A stretch of 64,000 nt of DNA from Paracoccus sp. DMF-8 (GTDB lineage Bacteria > Pseudomonadota > Alphaproteobacteria > Rhodobacterales > Rhodobacteraceae), in assembly GCF_029309835.1 (NCBI RefSeq), contig NZ_JARJHL010000014.1, positions 62,001 through 126,000 on the forward strand, written 5' to 3'. The position numbers were made by a program, and so were the translations under genes. The notes beneath the pieces are model-generated. The model worked only from the letters and a program-made list of their open reading frames with translations, searched no databases and was not told where the DNA came from. The number at the start of each line of letters is the position of its first letter. The first letter of the stretch is position 1. Shown here in pieces: positions 43,670 through 52,708 of the stretch.

Positions 43670-44770
43670 CTACCGGACGATGAATTCTGCATGCAAAGCG
43701 CCAGCGGCATGGACAGCCTTCAGGATGTCGATGAGATCGCGCGGCTTGACCCCTAACGCATTCAACCCCTCGACCACATCCGAAAGAGAGGTCTCACCAC
43801 TGATCTCTGCAAAGCCAATGCCCGGCTCTTGCGTGATTTCAGCCTGGGTGCGTGGCACGACAACCGTCTCACCGAAAGAAAAGGGGTTTGGCTGGGATAC
43901 GGCAGGCGCTTCGCGAACACGGATGGTCAGATTGCCCTGTGACACCGCGACGCGCGATACCCGCACATTATCCCCCATGACGATCGTGCCGGATTTGTGG
44001 TCGACGACCACCCGGGCCGGGGCCTCTGGCTGAACGGTGATGTTTTCGATACGTCCGACCAGACGCGCGGGGTTGACGCGGCCCAAGCGGGTCGAATCGA
44101 TCGTGATCGTGCCTGCGTCAAGCAGTTCGGCGACACCGGAGCCCAGATCGTTATTGATTGCGGCCTCCATCCTTGCCGCGGTGGTGAAATCGGGATTGCG
44201 CAAGGCGATCCGCATTGTCGTCATCGACGAAAAATCGAAATTCACTTCGCGTTCGACACGCGCACCCGAGGGGATGGTTCCGGTCGTGGGAACGCCGAGC
44301 ACCACCTTTGCCGCATCGCCAGATGCTTCGGCACCGCCCGAAAGGACGGCCCCTTGGGCGACGGCATAGATTTCGCCATCTGCGGCGTTCAAGGGCGTCA
44401 TGACAAGCGTGCCGCCCAGAAGGCTCTTGGCATCGCCGATTGCCGCGACACTGACATCAATTTGGGAACCGCTGCGCGCAAAGGGCGGTAGCGCTGCCGT
44501 CACGATCACGGCTGCTACGTTCTTGGGGCGGAACGCCTCATCCGTGACATTTACGCCCAGCCTTTCAAGCAGCCCCGCCATGATATCTTCGGTAAAGGGC
44601 GCATTGCGCAGGCTGTCGCCCGTTCCATTCAGGCCGACCACAAGCCCGTAGCCGATCAGATCGTTTCCACGCACACCGTCAAAGTTCGCGAGATCCTTGA
44701 TCCGGACGGGGGCGGCAAATGAGGTCAAGGGCAGGATGAGCAGAAAAGCGGCCAGGATCCATTGACGCAT
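43670..44770 (-). CDS. flgI: Flagellar P-ring protein FlgI
   Basis: The periplasmic P-ring subunit, 366 aa. A signal peptide (MRQWILAAFLLILPLTSFA) precedes VRIKDLANFDGVRGNDLIGYGLVVGLNGTGD in outline, the standard FlgI opening. LPPFARSGSQIDVSVAAIGDAKSL and the C-terminal GVKPRDLIDILKAVHAAGALHAE are also diagnostic. It is the last gene of the leftward operon motB-flgE-flgK-flgL-flgI, sharing one base with flgL. Confidence 0.94.
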   Translation of the reverse strand: MRQWILAAFLLILPLTSFAAPVRIKDLANFDGVRGNDLIGYGLVVGLNGTGDSLRNAPFTEDIMAGLLERLGVNVTDEAFRPKNVAAVIVTAALPPFARSGSQIDVSVAAIGDAKSLLGGTLVMTPLNAADGEIYAVAQGAVLSGGAEASGDAAKVVLGVPTTGTIPSGARVEREVNFDFSSMTTMRIALRNPDFTTAARMEAAINNDLGSGVAELLDAGTITIDSTRLGRVNPARLVGRIENITVQPEAPARVVVDHKSGTIVMGDNVRVSRVAVSQGNLTIRVREAPAVSQPNPFSFGETVVVPRTQAEITQEPGIGFAEISGETSLSDVVEGLNALGVKPRDLIDILKAVHAAGALHAEFIVR

Positions 44771-45786
44771 TACAGGTAGTCCGTCAGTTTGAGTTTCGAC
44801 AGCCGCGCGGTCAGGGCAAAGATGTTTTGCATCCCGGTTTCCGCCTCTTTCAAGGCGAGTGCCGTCTCATATGGGTCGGCCGAGATGATGGCGCCGCGAT
44901 TGATCGTCAGGGTCGCGCGTTCAGAGGTGTTCTGTGTCTTTGCGCGTGCAACTGCCTGTTCGGAAACGCCGATATCGGCGCGAAGGTTGGTGAGCGCAAA
45001 GTTTCCGCTGTGCAGGCGTTCAGCGGCGCCTTGCAGCAGGTCGCGCGTTTCATCGATACTGTAGGTTCCCGGCGCTGCTGCGACGAGCGAGATGATCGCA
45101 AATCCTTTCAACACATCGCGGAATGCGGCGCTGCTGGATGTTGCGCCATTTCCGGCGAGTTGGGTGTCTGTGACGGGCACCTGACCGATGGGACTGGCAG
45201 AGCCGTGATATGCCGTATCCATGAAACCGCCGCTGCCGGCAGGGCCGTCGAACCAGTTGTCGACGGCCGCAAGAATGTCGTCCATCGTGGTCAGCCCTGC
45301 GACCTCTGTAAGCAGCGCGGATTGAATGTCGTCACGCGATGACAGCGGTTTGACATCGGTGCGGGCGCCCGCGAAGACGAATTTGCCCGCGACCTCGGTA
45401 TTGAGGGCCCGGATCACCGTATTGAAATCCTCATTCGCCGCAGAAACACGCAGTGCAAGTGTTTCGGGCGAAGCGGAATTCGCCTCGGAAAGGAAAGTCG
45501 GTGCGAGCGATGACAGCAGGTTCTGGATCGTCTCGGTCGCGGCCTGCATGCCACTTAGCCGACCTTCGACCGTTGCGATGTTCTGGTCATAGGTGTCAAG
45601 CTGGGCAAGCCTTGTCTGAAGATGGTTGATCCGCGACAGATCGCCCGACAGCGAACGTGCGATGTCCGATTTCAGGCCCGAGGAAACCTCTTGGGTGAGC
45701 GTATCGACGCGGCTTTTCATGGTCACATTGGCCAGACGCGTGTGGAAAGAGCGAGACAGGTCGCCGATCGAAGAAAAGTTGGTCAT
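44770..45786 (-). CDS. flgL: Flagellar hook-filament junction protein FlgL
   Basis: An exported junction protein of 338 aa. The N-terminus has the flagellin-like heptad pattern (SRSFHTRLANVTMKSRVDTL) and the C-terminus the matching helix (YETALALKEAETGMQNIFAL). The central GKFVFAGARTDVKPL region resembles the FlgL KYIFSG motif. It overlaps flgK by 4 bases and flgI by one. No signal peptide is present, as expected for a type III substrate. Confidence 0.85.
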   Translation of the reverse strand: MTNFSSIGDLSRSFHTRLANVTMKSRVDTLTQEVSSGLKSDIARSLSGDLSRINHLQTRLAQLDTYDQNIATVEGRLSGMQAATETIQNLLSSLAPTFLSEANSASPETLALRVSAANEDFNTVIRALNTEVAGKFVFAGARTDVKPLSSRDDIQSALLTEVAGLTTMDDILAAVDNWFDGPAGSGGFMDTAYHGSASPIGQVPVTDTQLAGNGATSSSAAFRDVLKGFAIISLVAAAPGTYSIDETRDLLQGAAERLHSGNFALTNLRADIGVSEQAVARAKTQNTSERATLTINRGAIISADPYETALALKEAETGMQNIFALTARLSKLKLTDYL

Positions 45787-47228
45787 GTCAGCCTCAGGAT
45801 GGTGTCGATCATGTCATGGGCCGCCTGCAGCACCTTGGCGTTGGCGGTATAGGCGTTTTCAAGCTGCAGCAGCGTTTCGAATTCCTTGTCGCTGTCGACC
45901 CCATACGAGAGCAGGCTTGCAGTCATGCTGTTGAGATAGCTTTTGTCGTGCTGAGAAGACGTTTCGCTGTTCAGGCGATTTGCTGCGGCAAAGGACATCA
46001 ACTGGGTCGCAAGGATGAACGCCGTTTGCCCGGATGTCGCCAGCCCGGCCCGGTCCGTCAGGGCCGCGCGCGCGTTGTTGAGCAGGCTGCTATTGCCGAC
46101 ATCGCCGGCGCTTGCGGCATGGATCCCGTCGCGGATGCGCCAGAGTTGGCCCCCGGCGCTTTCGTCCACCAATGCGTTCATCTGGATGCGATTGGCAAAG
46201 CCGACCTGCGCGGCAGGGTCCAATGCGGTCTGCCTGTCGGTGAAAAGACCGGGCAGCCCTGCTGAGATTGTCGGATCGACGGCAGGATCGGCAAAGCGCT
46301 GGTAAAGGTCGACGGCATAAGCATCGATGCGGGACTGGTATTCCGGCGCAAGCTCATCGCGGATCTTGAAATTCGCTTCGAGGCTGCCGCCCTTGAACAA
46401 TGCCATCTGGCCCGACGACAATGGCTCACCGTTGAGCGTGAGCAGGCTGAGCTGGCCATTTGCCACCGACATTTCCGGCCCGATGATCGGGGCGGCTGTA
46501 AAGCCGATGGTCGATGGCGTCGTTCCGTCAAGCAATGCCGCCCCGGATTTGGTGAAAAGCGCAATTTGACCCGCACCGCGCGACACCTCTTGCACGGGCA
46601 CGATATCGGATATGGCGTCGACGGCGGATTGCCGCATGTCCATCAGGGAAGAAGCATCCTGGCCCTTGGATTGGGCGATGGTGATCTGGCGATTGAGGCG
46701 GGCAACTTCGGCCAGCGATTCGTTCAGGCGCTGAACGTCGTTGGCAATGGTCGTATCGGCGGCGGCCCGTGCCGTTGAAATATCCCCGGAGATGCTGTTG
46801 AGTTTTTCGGCAAGCCCCTTTGCGCTGTTCGCGACATCCAGCAGCCGAACCGGGGCATCAGGGCTGGCCGTTGCCGCGGCAAGCGCAGTGTCGAACGCGG
46901 TCAGCAATCCGTTCAGTGAGGTCGTCTGATCGGCGGTGCCGATGCTTGATTCGATCGTGCGGAAAAATTCGTAGGTGGTGTTCGATTTGCCGAAACTGGC
47001 CTGTGCCACCCGGTTGTCCGCAAGAATCGCGGCCGGGACGGCCCGCGTCACGCCGTTGATATGGACGCCGCCACCATTCGCATAAAGCGAACGCGAGGAG
47101 ATGTTCAGGTCCCGGGCCGCAGAGCCGGGGGTCTGGGCGTTGGCGATGTTCGATGACACCACCTCGGTTCCGCGCGAAACCGCAGTCAGGCCGGATATGG
47201 CGTTGGAAATGGCAGCCGTGATGCTCAT
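45783..47228 (-). CDS. flgK: Flagellar hook-associated protein FlgK
   Basis: The first junction protein at the hook tip, 481 aa. The N-terminal region contains SRGTEVVSSNIANAQTPGSAARDLN (in part, VVSSNIANAQTPGS), the rod/hook-family N-terminal motif, and the C-terminus LQLENAYTANAKVLQAAHDM is the matching hook-family end. It sits 39 bp after flgE in the same direction. Confidence 0.92.
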   Translation of the reverse strand: MSITAAISNAISGLTAVSRGTEVVSSNIANAQTPGSAARDLNISSRSLYANGGGVHINGVTRAVPAAILADNRVAQASFGKSNTTYEFFRTIESSIGTADQTTSLNGLLTAFDTALAAATASPDAPVRLLDVANSAKGLAEKLNSISGDISTARAAADTTIANDVQRLNESLAEVARLNRQITIAQSKGQDASSLMDMRQSAVDAISDIVPVQEVSRGAGQIALFTKSGAALLDGTTPSTIGFTAAPIIGPEMSVANGQLSLLTLNGEPLSSGQMALFKGGSLEANFKIRDELAPEYQSRIDAYAVDLYQRFADPAVDPTISAGLPGLFTDRQTALDPAAQVGFANRIQMNALVDESAGGQLWRIRDGIHAASAGDVGNSSLLNNARAALTDRAGLATSGQTAFILATQLMSFAAANRLNSETSSQHDKSYLNSMTASLLSYGVDSDKEFETLLQLENAYTANAKVLQAAHDMIDTILRLT

Positions 47229-47267
47229 TTTCTGTGTCCTTGGCTGGGGCCGACCGGGTCAGGCGGA

Positions 47268-48611
47268 TCAGCGTTTCAGATTGGTGGTTTCCTGCAGCAT
47301 TTCATCGACCGTCTGGATGACCTTGGCGTTCGAGGAATAGGCGCGTTGGGTCTGGATCAGATCGGTCAGCTCGGCCGCGACATCGGTTGTCGAGGCTTCC
47401 CGGGCATAGCCGACGACGGCGCCGGTCGGGCCGTCGCCCGCGTTCCACAGAAAGAACGACCCCGAGGTCGGAGAGATCATGTAGGTCTGATGATCCAGCG
47501 CGAGCAGCCCGTTCTGGTTCGGCACGTCGGCCAGCGGGATCTGATACAGGGTGCGCACAAAGCCCGTATCATAGGTCGCGCGGACATAGCCGTATTCGTC
47601 GATTTCCACCCCGGCGAGACCGCCGACCGGCGAGCCGTCCTTGCTGATATTGGTCTGGGCGAAGTTCGAACTGAGCTGGGTCAGGCCGTTCGCTTCATTC
47701 AGGCGACCGATATTGACGTTCATCGGGCCGCCCTGGACGGTCAGGTTCAGGTTGCCGGTCACCGGATCATAGGCCCCGCCCGAAATCGGGGTCACCGACG
47801 AAAGGCGGCCGCCCGAGGTCGGGCCATCGTCAAAGACCAGCGTATATTCGCCCACGATATTGCTGGCGGGGTCCATGGCAGAGTCGCGCACCGTCATGGT
47901 CCAGGTGTTCGACATGCCGGGCGTCGGGTTGACGACCGGGGTGAAGGTCACGCTCAGCGCCTCTGACGTGCCGAGATTGCCGAAATATTCGATGGTCAGC
48001 GGCCAGGTCGTGCCGGTTGCGCCGTTCAGCGTATCCGTCGCGGGCAGGTTGACGCCCAGGTTGATGTTGCGCGTCGGATCGGCCGAGTTCTGGGCGGCGT
48101 TGATCACCACCGGAACCAGACCCGCCGTGCTGTCGCGCGGCATCACCGGGATCGAACCATCGGCATTGGCGGGCCAGCCCATCAGGACAAGGCCCGATTC
48201 CGTCCGCATCACCCCTGCTGCATCGGCCCGGAAAGAGCCGGTCGTGGTCATCATCAGGGGCAGTTGTTCATTCGGTCCCATGGCGTTCAGCGTGACCGAA
48301 CTGATCACGGGCAGCATGCCGCGCCCCGAAATCGCGATATCCATCGGGTTCGAGGTCGGAACCAGTGCGCCCCTTTCGTCGATCAGGCGGCTGGTCGAGG
48401 CCCGGACACCGCCCGCCGCATAAATGCCGCCGTTCGACGAATACAGGCCCGCGCCATGGGTCCGGTTCAGAACCATGGAGTCAAAATCAGTCTCGACCCG
48501 CTTGTAGCCATAGGTGCTGGAGTTCGCGATGTTATCCGAAATCGTCGCAAGCCGGGTCGAGTTGGCCGCGAGTCCGGCCACACCGGAATTGAGAGCGGAG
48601 GAAATGGACAT
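47268..48611 (-). CDS. flgE: Flagellar hook protein FlgE
   Basis: The main hook subunit, 447 aa. It begins MSISSALNSGVAGLAANSTRL followed by TISDNIANSSTYGYKRVETDF (the N-terminal hook motif) and ends IQTQRAYSSNAKVIQTVDEML. The middle D1/D2 domains are beta-rich. Secreted without a signal peptide. The 75-bp gap to motB upstream may hold a promoter, since flagellar hook genes are often separately timed. Confidence 0.92.
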   Translation of the reverse strand: MSISSALNSGVAGLAANSTRLATISDNIANSSTYGYKRVETDFDSMVLNRTHGAGLYSSNGGIYAAGGVRASTSRLIDERGALVPTSNPMDIAISGRGMLPVISSVTLNAMGPNEQLPLMMTTTGSFRADAAGVMRTESGLVLMGWPANADGSIPVMPRDSTAGLVPVVINAAQNSADPTRNINLGVNLPATDTLNGATGTTWPLTIEYFGNLGTSEALSVTFTPVVNPTPGMSNTWTMTVRDSAMDPASNIVGEYTLVFDDGPTSGGRLSSVTPISGGAYDPVTGNLNLTVQGGPMNVNIGRLNEANGLTQLSSNFAQTNISKDGSPVGGLAGVEIDEYGYVRATYDTGFVRTLYQIPLADVPNQNGLLALDHQTYMISPTSGSFFLWNAGDGPTGAVVGYAREASTTDVAAELTDLIQTQRAYSSNAKVIQTVDEMLQETTNLKR

Positions 48612-48686
48612 TCGAAGAAAGCCTTTCGTGACTGTGATGCGCCAAATCTGCAGTGAAGGGGTTAAAATGCCGCTAATGGCGCCCGG

Positions 48687-49487
48687 TTATCTAAGTAAAA
48701 TCAGCTCGACCCGATTGTTGCCGGGGTCCATCGGGTTGACCGAGCGGTTGCGGCGGTCGGCGTGGCTGGTCACGCGCTGGACGCGACGTTCATCAAATCC
48801 CGCCTCTGACATCAGGTTGCGGACCATATGGGCGCGGGCGTCCGACAGGGCCCAGACCGGGGAATGGATCAGCATTTCGGGATAGCCCCGGACATGGCCG
48901 GAAATCGCCACATCGTTGCGCACCCGCCCCAGCACCCGAGACAGGATGGCCGACAGTTCGCGCATCACCGGGGTCGCCTGTGCGGTGTCCCCTTCGAACA
49001 GGGGCTGGTCGGTCAGGTCGGTCAGTTCGATCACCAGACCTTCGTCGGTCATCCGGGTCACGACATGGCGCAGCAGATTGGTCATCTGCATCGATTCGGC
49101 GCCGCTGCCGGTCAGTTCGTCCTGAATCTGGCGGGCCATGTCTTCGAAACCCGATTGCGCGCCTTCGACGGCGCGGGCCATGCGCTGATCGCGAGAGGCG
49201 CCCATCCCCTGACCGCCGGTTTCTTCGGAATTCTGTTCATGGCCGCCAAGCGCGCCATCGGCGCCGCCCGCCGTGCTGTGCACGACGGTCGGGTTGAAGT
49301 AATCCGCCAGCCCCTTTCGCTGCTTTTCCGTTGTGGCGTTCAGCAGCCACATCAGCAGGAAAAACGCCATCATGGCCGTGACGAAATCGGCATAGGCGAC
49401 TTTCCACGCGCCGCCATGATGTCCGCCGCCACCTTCCTGGGTGATGCGTTTGATGATGATGGGGGAATTTCCCCGGTCGGCTGGCAT
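48687..49487 (-). CDS. motB: Flagellar stator protein MotB
   Basis: A 266-aa stator subunit. The N-terminal cytoplasmic tail has the motif [21 protein letters not shown], where the aspartate is the proton-carrying residue at the start of the single membrane helix. The C-terminal OmpA-like domain that binds peptidoglycan includes [12 protein letters not shown] and [18 protein letters not shown] 49487 has GGAAAGG 6 bp upstream; ATG 49505 is less likely. Partner MotA is at 28.6 kb. Confidence 0.9.
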   Translation of the reverse strand: MPADRGNSPIIIKRITQEGGGGHHGGAWKVAYADFVTAMMAFFLLMWLLNATTEKQRKGLADYFNPTVVHSTAGGADGALGGHEQNSEETGGQGMGASRDQRMARAVEGAQSGFEDMARQIQDELTGSGAESMQMTNLLRHVVTRMTDEGLVIELTDLTDQPLFEGDTAQATPVMRELSAILSRVLGRVRNDVAISGHVRGYPEMLIHSPVWALSDARAHMVRNLMSEAGFDERRVQRVTSHADRRNRSVNPMDPGNNRVELILLR

Positions 49488-49556
49488 GGCGTCCCTTTCC
49501 AACATGGATGCGCTGGAAAGGGTCTATCAGCAGGGTGTCAACGTCCAGTTAACGGC

Positions 49557-51149
49557 TCAAATGCCATGTATTTCCTGCAGGATCATCTGCGCGCCCTTTT
49601 CGGCGATCATGATCGTCGGCGAGTTGGTGTTGCCCGATGTGATCCTCGGCATGATCGAGGCGTCGATCACTCGCAGCCCGCCGAACCCGCGCACACGCAG
49701 CGCCGGATCGACGACCGAGCCCGCATCGGCCCCCATCCGCGCCGTGCCGACCGGATGAAAGATCGTCGAGGCGACGCGGCCCGCCGCCTCGGCCAGCGCC
49801 GCGTCGCTGTCATCATCGCCGCCCGGCTTGAATTCCTCGGGGGCATAGCGGGCCATTGGTTGCTGGGCCATGATGCGGCGGGTCAGGCGAATCGCCCGCG
49901 CCGCCACCAGCCGGTCGCCGGGCGTCGAGAGGTAATTCGGCGCAATCAGCGGATGGGCCAGCGGATCGGTCGAGGTGATGCGGACATGGCCCCGGCTTTC
50001 GGGGCGCAGGTGGCAGACACTGGCCGTAATCGCCGGGAAAGGATGCAGGTTTTCGCCAAACGCCTCAAGGCTCAGGGGCTGGACATGGTATTCCAGATCC
50101 GCCGTCGCGACATCGGGCGAGGACCGCGTAAAGGCCCCAAGCTGGCTTGGCGCCATGCTCATCGGGCCAGAGCGGTTCAGCAGATATTGCGCCCCGATCA
50201 TCCCCTTGCCCCACCAGCGCCGCGCCATCTGGTTCAGCGTCTTGCCGCCCGAAATCCGATAGGCGCAGCGGATCTGCAGGTGGTCTTGCAGGTTTTCGCC
50301 GACCGGGGCGTCGCGCCGCACCTCGATCCCCGTGGATTGCAGCAGATCCGCGGGACCGATCCCCGACAGTTGCAGGATCTGGGGCGAGCCGATGGCCCCC
50401 GCCGACAGGATGATTTCGCGGCCTCGGATGGCCTCAACGCCGCCGGCATGGCCGACCTCGACCCCGGTGGCGCGGTTGCCGTCGAACAGGACGCGGCGGG
50501 TGTGGCGACCGGTCAGGACGGTCAGGTTCGGCCGCTTCAGCGCCGGTTTCAGAAAGGCCTTGGCGGTCGAGACGCGCCAGCCGCCGCGCTGGTTGACCTT
50601 GAAATAGCCGACGCCTTCGTTGTCGCCGGTGTTGAAATCGTCGCTGGCGGGGATGCCGGTGGCTTCGGCCGCGCGGATGAAGTCGTCCAGGATGTCCCAC
50701 CGCAGGCGCTGGCGTTCGACCCGCCATTCCCCGCCCGCGCCGTGGTTTTCGGATGCGCCGCCAAAATAATCCTCGGATTTCAGGAACAGCGGCCAGACAT
50801 CATCGGCGCCCCAGCCCGTGCAGCCAAGCTGGCGCCAACGATCGTAATCGGCCTTTTGCCCGCGCAGATACAGCATCCCGTTGATCGAGGAACTGCCGCC
50901 CAGCACCCGCCCGCGCGGATAGATCAGCGACCGCCCGCCAGTGCCCGGCTCTGCCTCGGTGCGAAAACCCCAATCGGTGCGCGGGCTGCCGATGCAATAC
51001 AGGTAGCCGATGGGCACATGGATCCAGTGGTAATTGTCGCGGCCCCCGGCCTCGATCAGCAGAACGCGGGTGCCGGGGTCGGCGGACAGCCGGTTTGCCA
51101 GCACGCACCCGGCGCTGCCCGCGCCGACAATGATGAAATCGTAATCCAT
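49557..51149 (-). CDS. GMC-family FAD oxidoreductase (choline/alcohol dehydrogenase-like)
   Basis: A 530-aa flavoprotein. The N-terminal FAD dinucleotide motif is [35 protein letters not shown] and the signature [16 protein letters not shown] are the two GMC patterns. The C-terminal active-site region has [12 protein letters not shown], with the catalytic His, and [18 protein letters not shown]. Substrate could be choline, an alcohol or a polyethylene glycol; the betaine gene betB is not nearby. It is a monocistronic leftward gene just upstream of motB. Confidence 0.88.
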   Translation of the reverse strand: MDYDFIIVGAGSAGCVLANRLSADPGTRVLLIEAGGRDNYHWIHVPIGYLYCIGSPRTDWGFRTEAEPGTGGRSLIYPRGRVLGGSSSINGMLYLRGQKADYDRWRQLGCTGWGADDVWPLFLKSEDYFGGASENHGAGGEWRVERQRLRWDILDDFIRAAEATGIPASDDFNTGDNEGVGYFKVNQRGGWRVSTAKAFLKPALKRPNLTVLTGRHTRRVLFDGNRATGVEVGHAGGVEAIRGREIILSAGAIGSPQILQLSGIGPADLLQSTGIEVRRDAPVGENLQDHLQIRCAYRISGGKTLNQMARRWWGKGMIGAQYLLNRSGPMSMAPSQLGAFTRSSPDVATADLEYHVQPLSLEAFGENLHPFPAITASVCHLRPESRGHVRITSTDPLAHPLIAPNYLSTPGDRLVAARAIRLTRRIMAQQPMARYAPEEFKPGGDDDSDAALAEAAGRVASTIFHPVGTARMGADAGSVVDPALRVRGFGGLRVIDASIMPRITSGNTNSPTIMIAEKGAQMILQEIHGI

Positions 51150-51240
51150 GAACCCTCCGGAATGGCGTCATGCCAGCCGCTGGCAGGGCGTGTGCAAGCC
51201 TGACCTTGGCGGGCGCGCGGTTCCTGCTATTGTGCATCGC

Positions 51241-51935
51241 ATGAGCGATCCGACCCCATATGACCTGACCACCGGCGCGGGCCTGATCGCCTGCCCAAGC
51301 TGCGATGCCCTGCATGTCGAGGAAGAGCTGGAACCGGGTGAAACCGCCCGCTGCATCCGCTGCAATGCCATTCTGGCGCGGCCCCGCGCGGGGGCGTTTT
51401 CGCGCATCATCGCGCTGTCGTTCACCTCGCTGGTGCTGATCGTCGGCGCGATCTTTTTCCCCTTTCTGGAAATCTCGCGCATGGGGATCGGCAATGCGAC
51501 ATCGCTGTTCGGGGTGGCGCTGGCCTTTTCGCAGGGCTGGCTGATGCCGCTGACGGTCGCGGTGCTGGTCCTGATCGTCGCGCTGCCCGCATTGCGGGCG
51601 GTGCTGCTGGTCTATACGCTGCTGCCGCTGGCGATGGGGCGGGCGCCCGGCACCATGCCGTCCCCGCCCTGCGCCTGTCCGAGGCGATGCGGCCGTGGTC
51701 GATGGCCGAGATCTTTATCATCGGAACCTCGGTCGCGCTGGTCAAGGTCGCGGGACTGGCCAGCGTCAGCTTTGGCCCGGCCTTCTGGGCGTTCTGCGCG
51801 CTGATCCTGGTCAATGTCGCCAGCCATGCCTTTACCAGCGTCACGACGATCTGGGACGCGATCGAGGACGGCGGCGGCAAGACAGACGGCCGCGAACAGA
51901 CCCCGGCGCACCCGAAACAGGGGCAGCAGGCATGA
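51241..51935 (+). pseudogene. pqiA: PqiA-type membrane protein, first copy, one-base frameshift
   Basis: Inner-membrane PqiA-like protein of the lipid-transport operon pqiABC. The N-terminus has a CPSC...CIRC zinc-ribbon (LIACPSCDALH, RCIRCNAIL) and several membrane helices. The reading stops being sensible at about residue 140 and resumes as ALRLSEAMRPWSMAEIFIIG in the next frame. One extra C in the run CCCC at 51662-51665 would restore a protein of about 231 aa. The stop overlaps the second pqiA-like gene. Confidence 0.78.
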
Positions 51936-52708
51936 GCCGCAGCACCCGGACAGCGGACCCGACCCCCGATCTGACCCCCGATCTGGCCCCCGCCGCGATG
52001 ACCCCCGCCGCGATGACGGGCGACAGGCCGCAGGGTCACAACCTCCCCGTGCTGACCGCCCATCGCGCCGGGCTGGTCGGCTGCCGGGGCTGCGGGCGGG
52101 TCTGGCCGCAAACCGAAACCACCTGCCGCCGCTGCAATTCCGATCTGGTGCCGCCCGACCGGCGCTGCCTGCAGGCGGTCTGGGCATGGATGATCGCGGG
52201 GATGATTTTCTACATCCCGGCAAACCTGTTTCCGATGCTGCGCACGCAGACGCTTGGCGGGCTGCACGGCAACAGCGAGGCGACGATTTTCGGCGGCGTG
52301 CTGGAACTGATCCGCTATGGCAACTGGGGCGTGGCGCTGATCGTCTTTGTCGCCTCGATCATCGTGCCGATCGGGAAATTCGTGGCGATTGCATGGCTGG
52401 CGCTGGTCGCCGGGCGCCCGGCCACGGTCGAAAACGCCCACCGCCGGCTGATGATCTTTGAATTCGTCGAATTCATCGGGCGCTGGTCGATGATCGACGT
52501 CTTTGTCGTGGCGATCCTGTCGGCGCTGGTGCAATTGGGTTTCGTCGCCTCGATCCATCCCGGCCCGGCGGCGGTCTGCTTTGCCTTGTCTGTTGCCTTT
52601 ACCATGCTTTCCGCGCAGAGTTTCGATCCCAGACTGATCTGGCGCGGCCTGCCCCTGCGCAGCCGCCGCCCAACGAGAAGAACCGGCCAAACGACCAGGA
52701 CCGAATGA
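51932..52708 (+). CDS. PqiA-type membrane protein, second copy
   Basis: A 258-aa PqiA-family protein. An acidic/proline-rich N-terminal stretch (PTPDLTPDLAPAAM) precedes a zinc-ribbon (GCRGCGRVWPQTETTCRRCN) and helices including MIFYIPANLFPMLRTQTLGG and the FVEFIGRWSMIDVFVVAILS motif typical of PqiA. Separate genes for two PqiA domains replace the fused PqiA of E. coli. It overlaps both neighbours by 4 bases. Confidence 0.82.
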   Translation: MSRSTRTADPTPDLTPDLAPAAMTPAAMTGDRPQGHNLPVLTAHRAGLVGCRGCGRVWPQTETTCRRCNSDLVPPDRRCLQAVWAWMIAGMIFYIPANLFPMLRTQTLGGLHGNSEATIFGGVLELIRYGNWGVALIVFVASIIVPIGKFVAIAWLALVAGRPATVENAHRRLMIFEFVEFIGRWSMIDVFVVAILSALVQLGFVASIHPGPAAVCFALSVAFTMLSAQSFDPRLIWRGLPLRSRRPTRRTGQTTRTE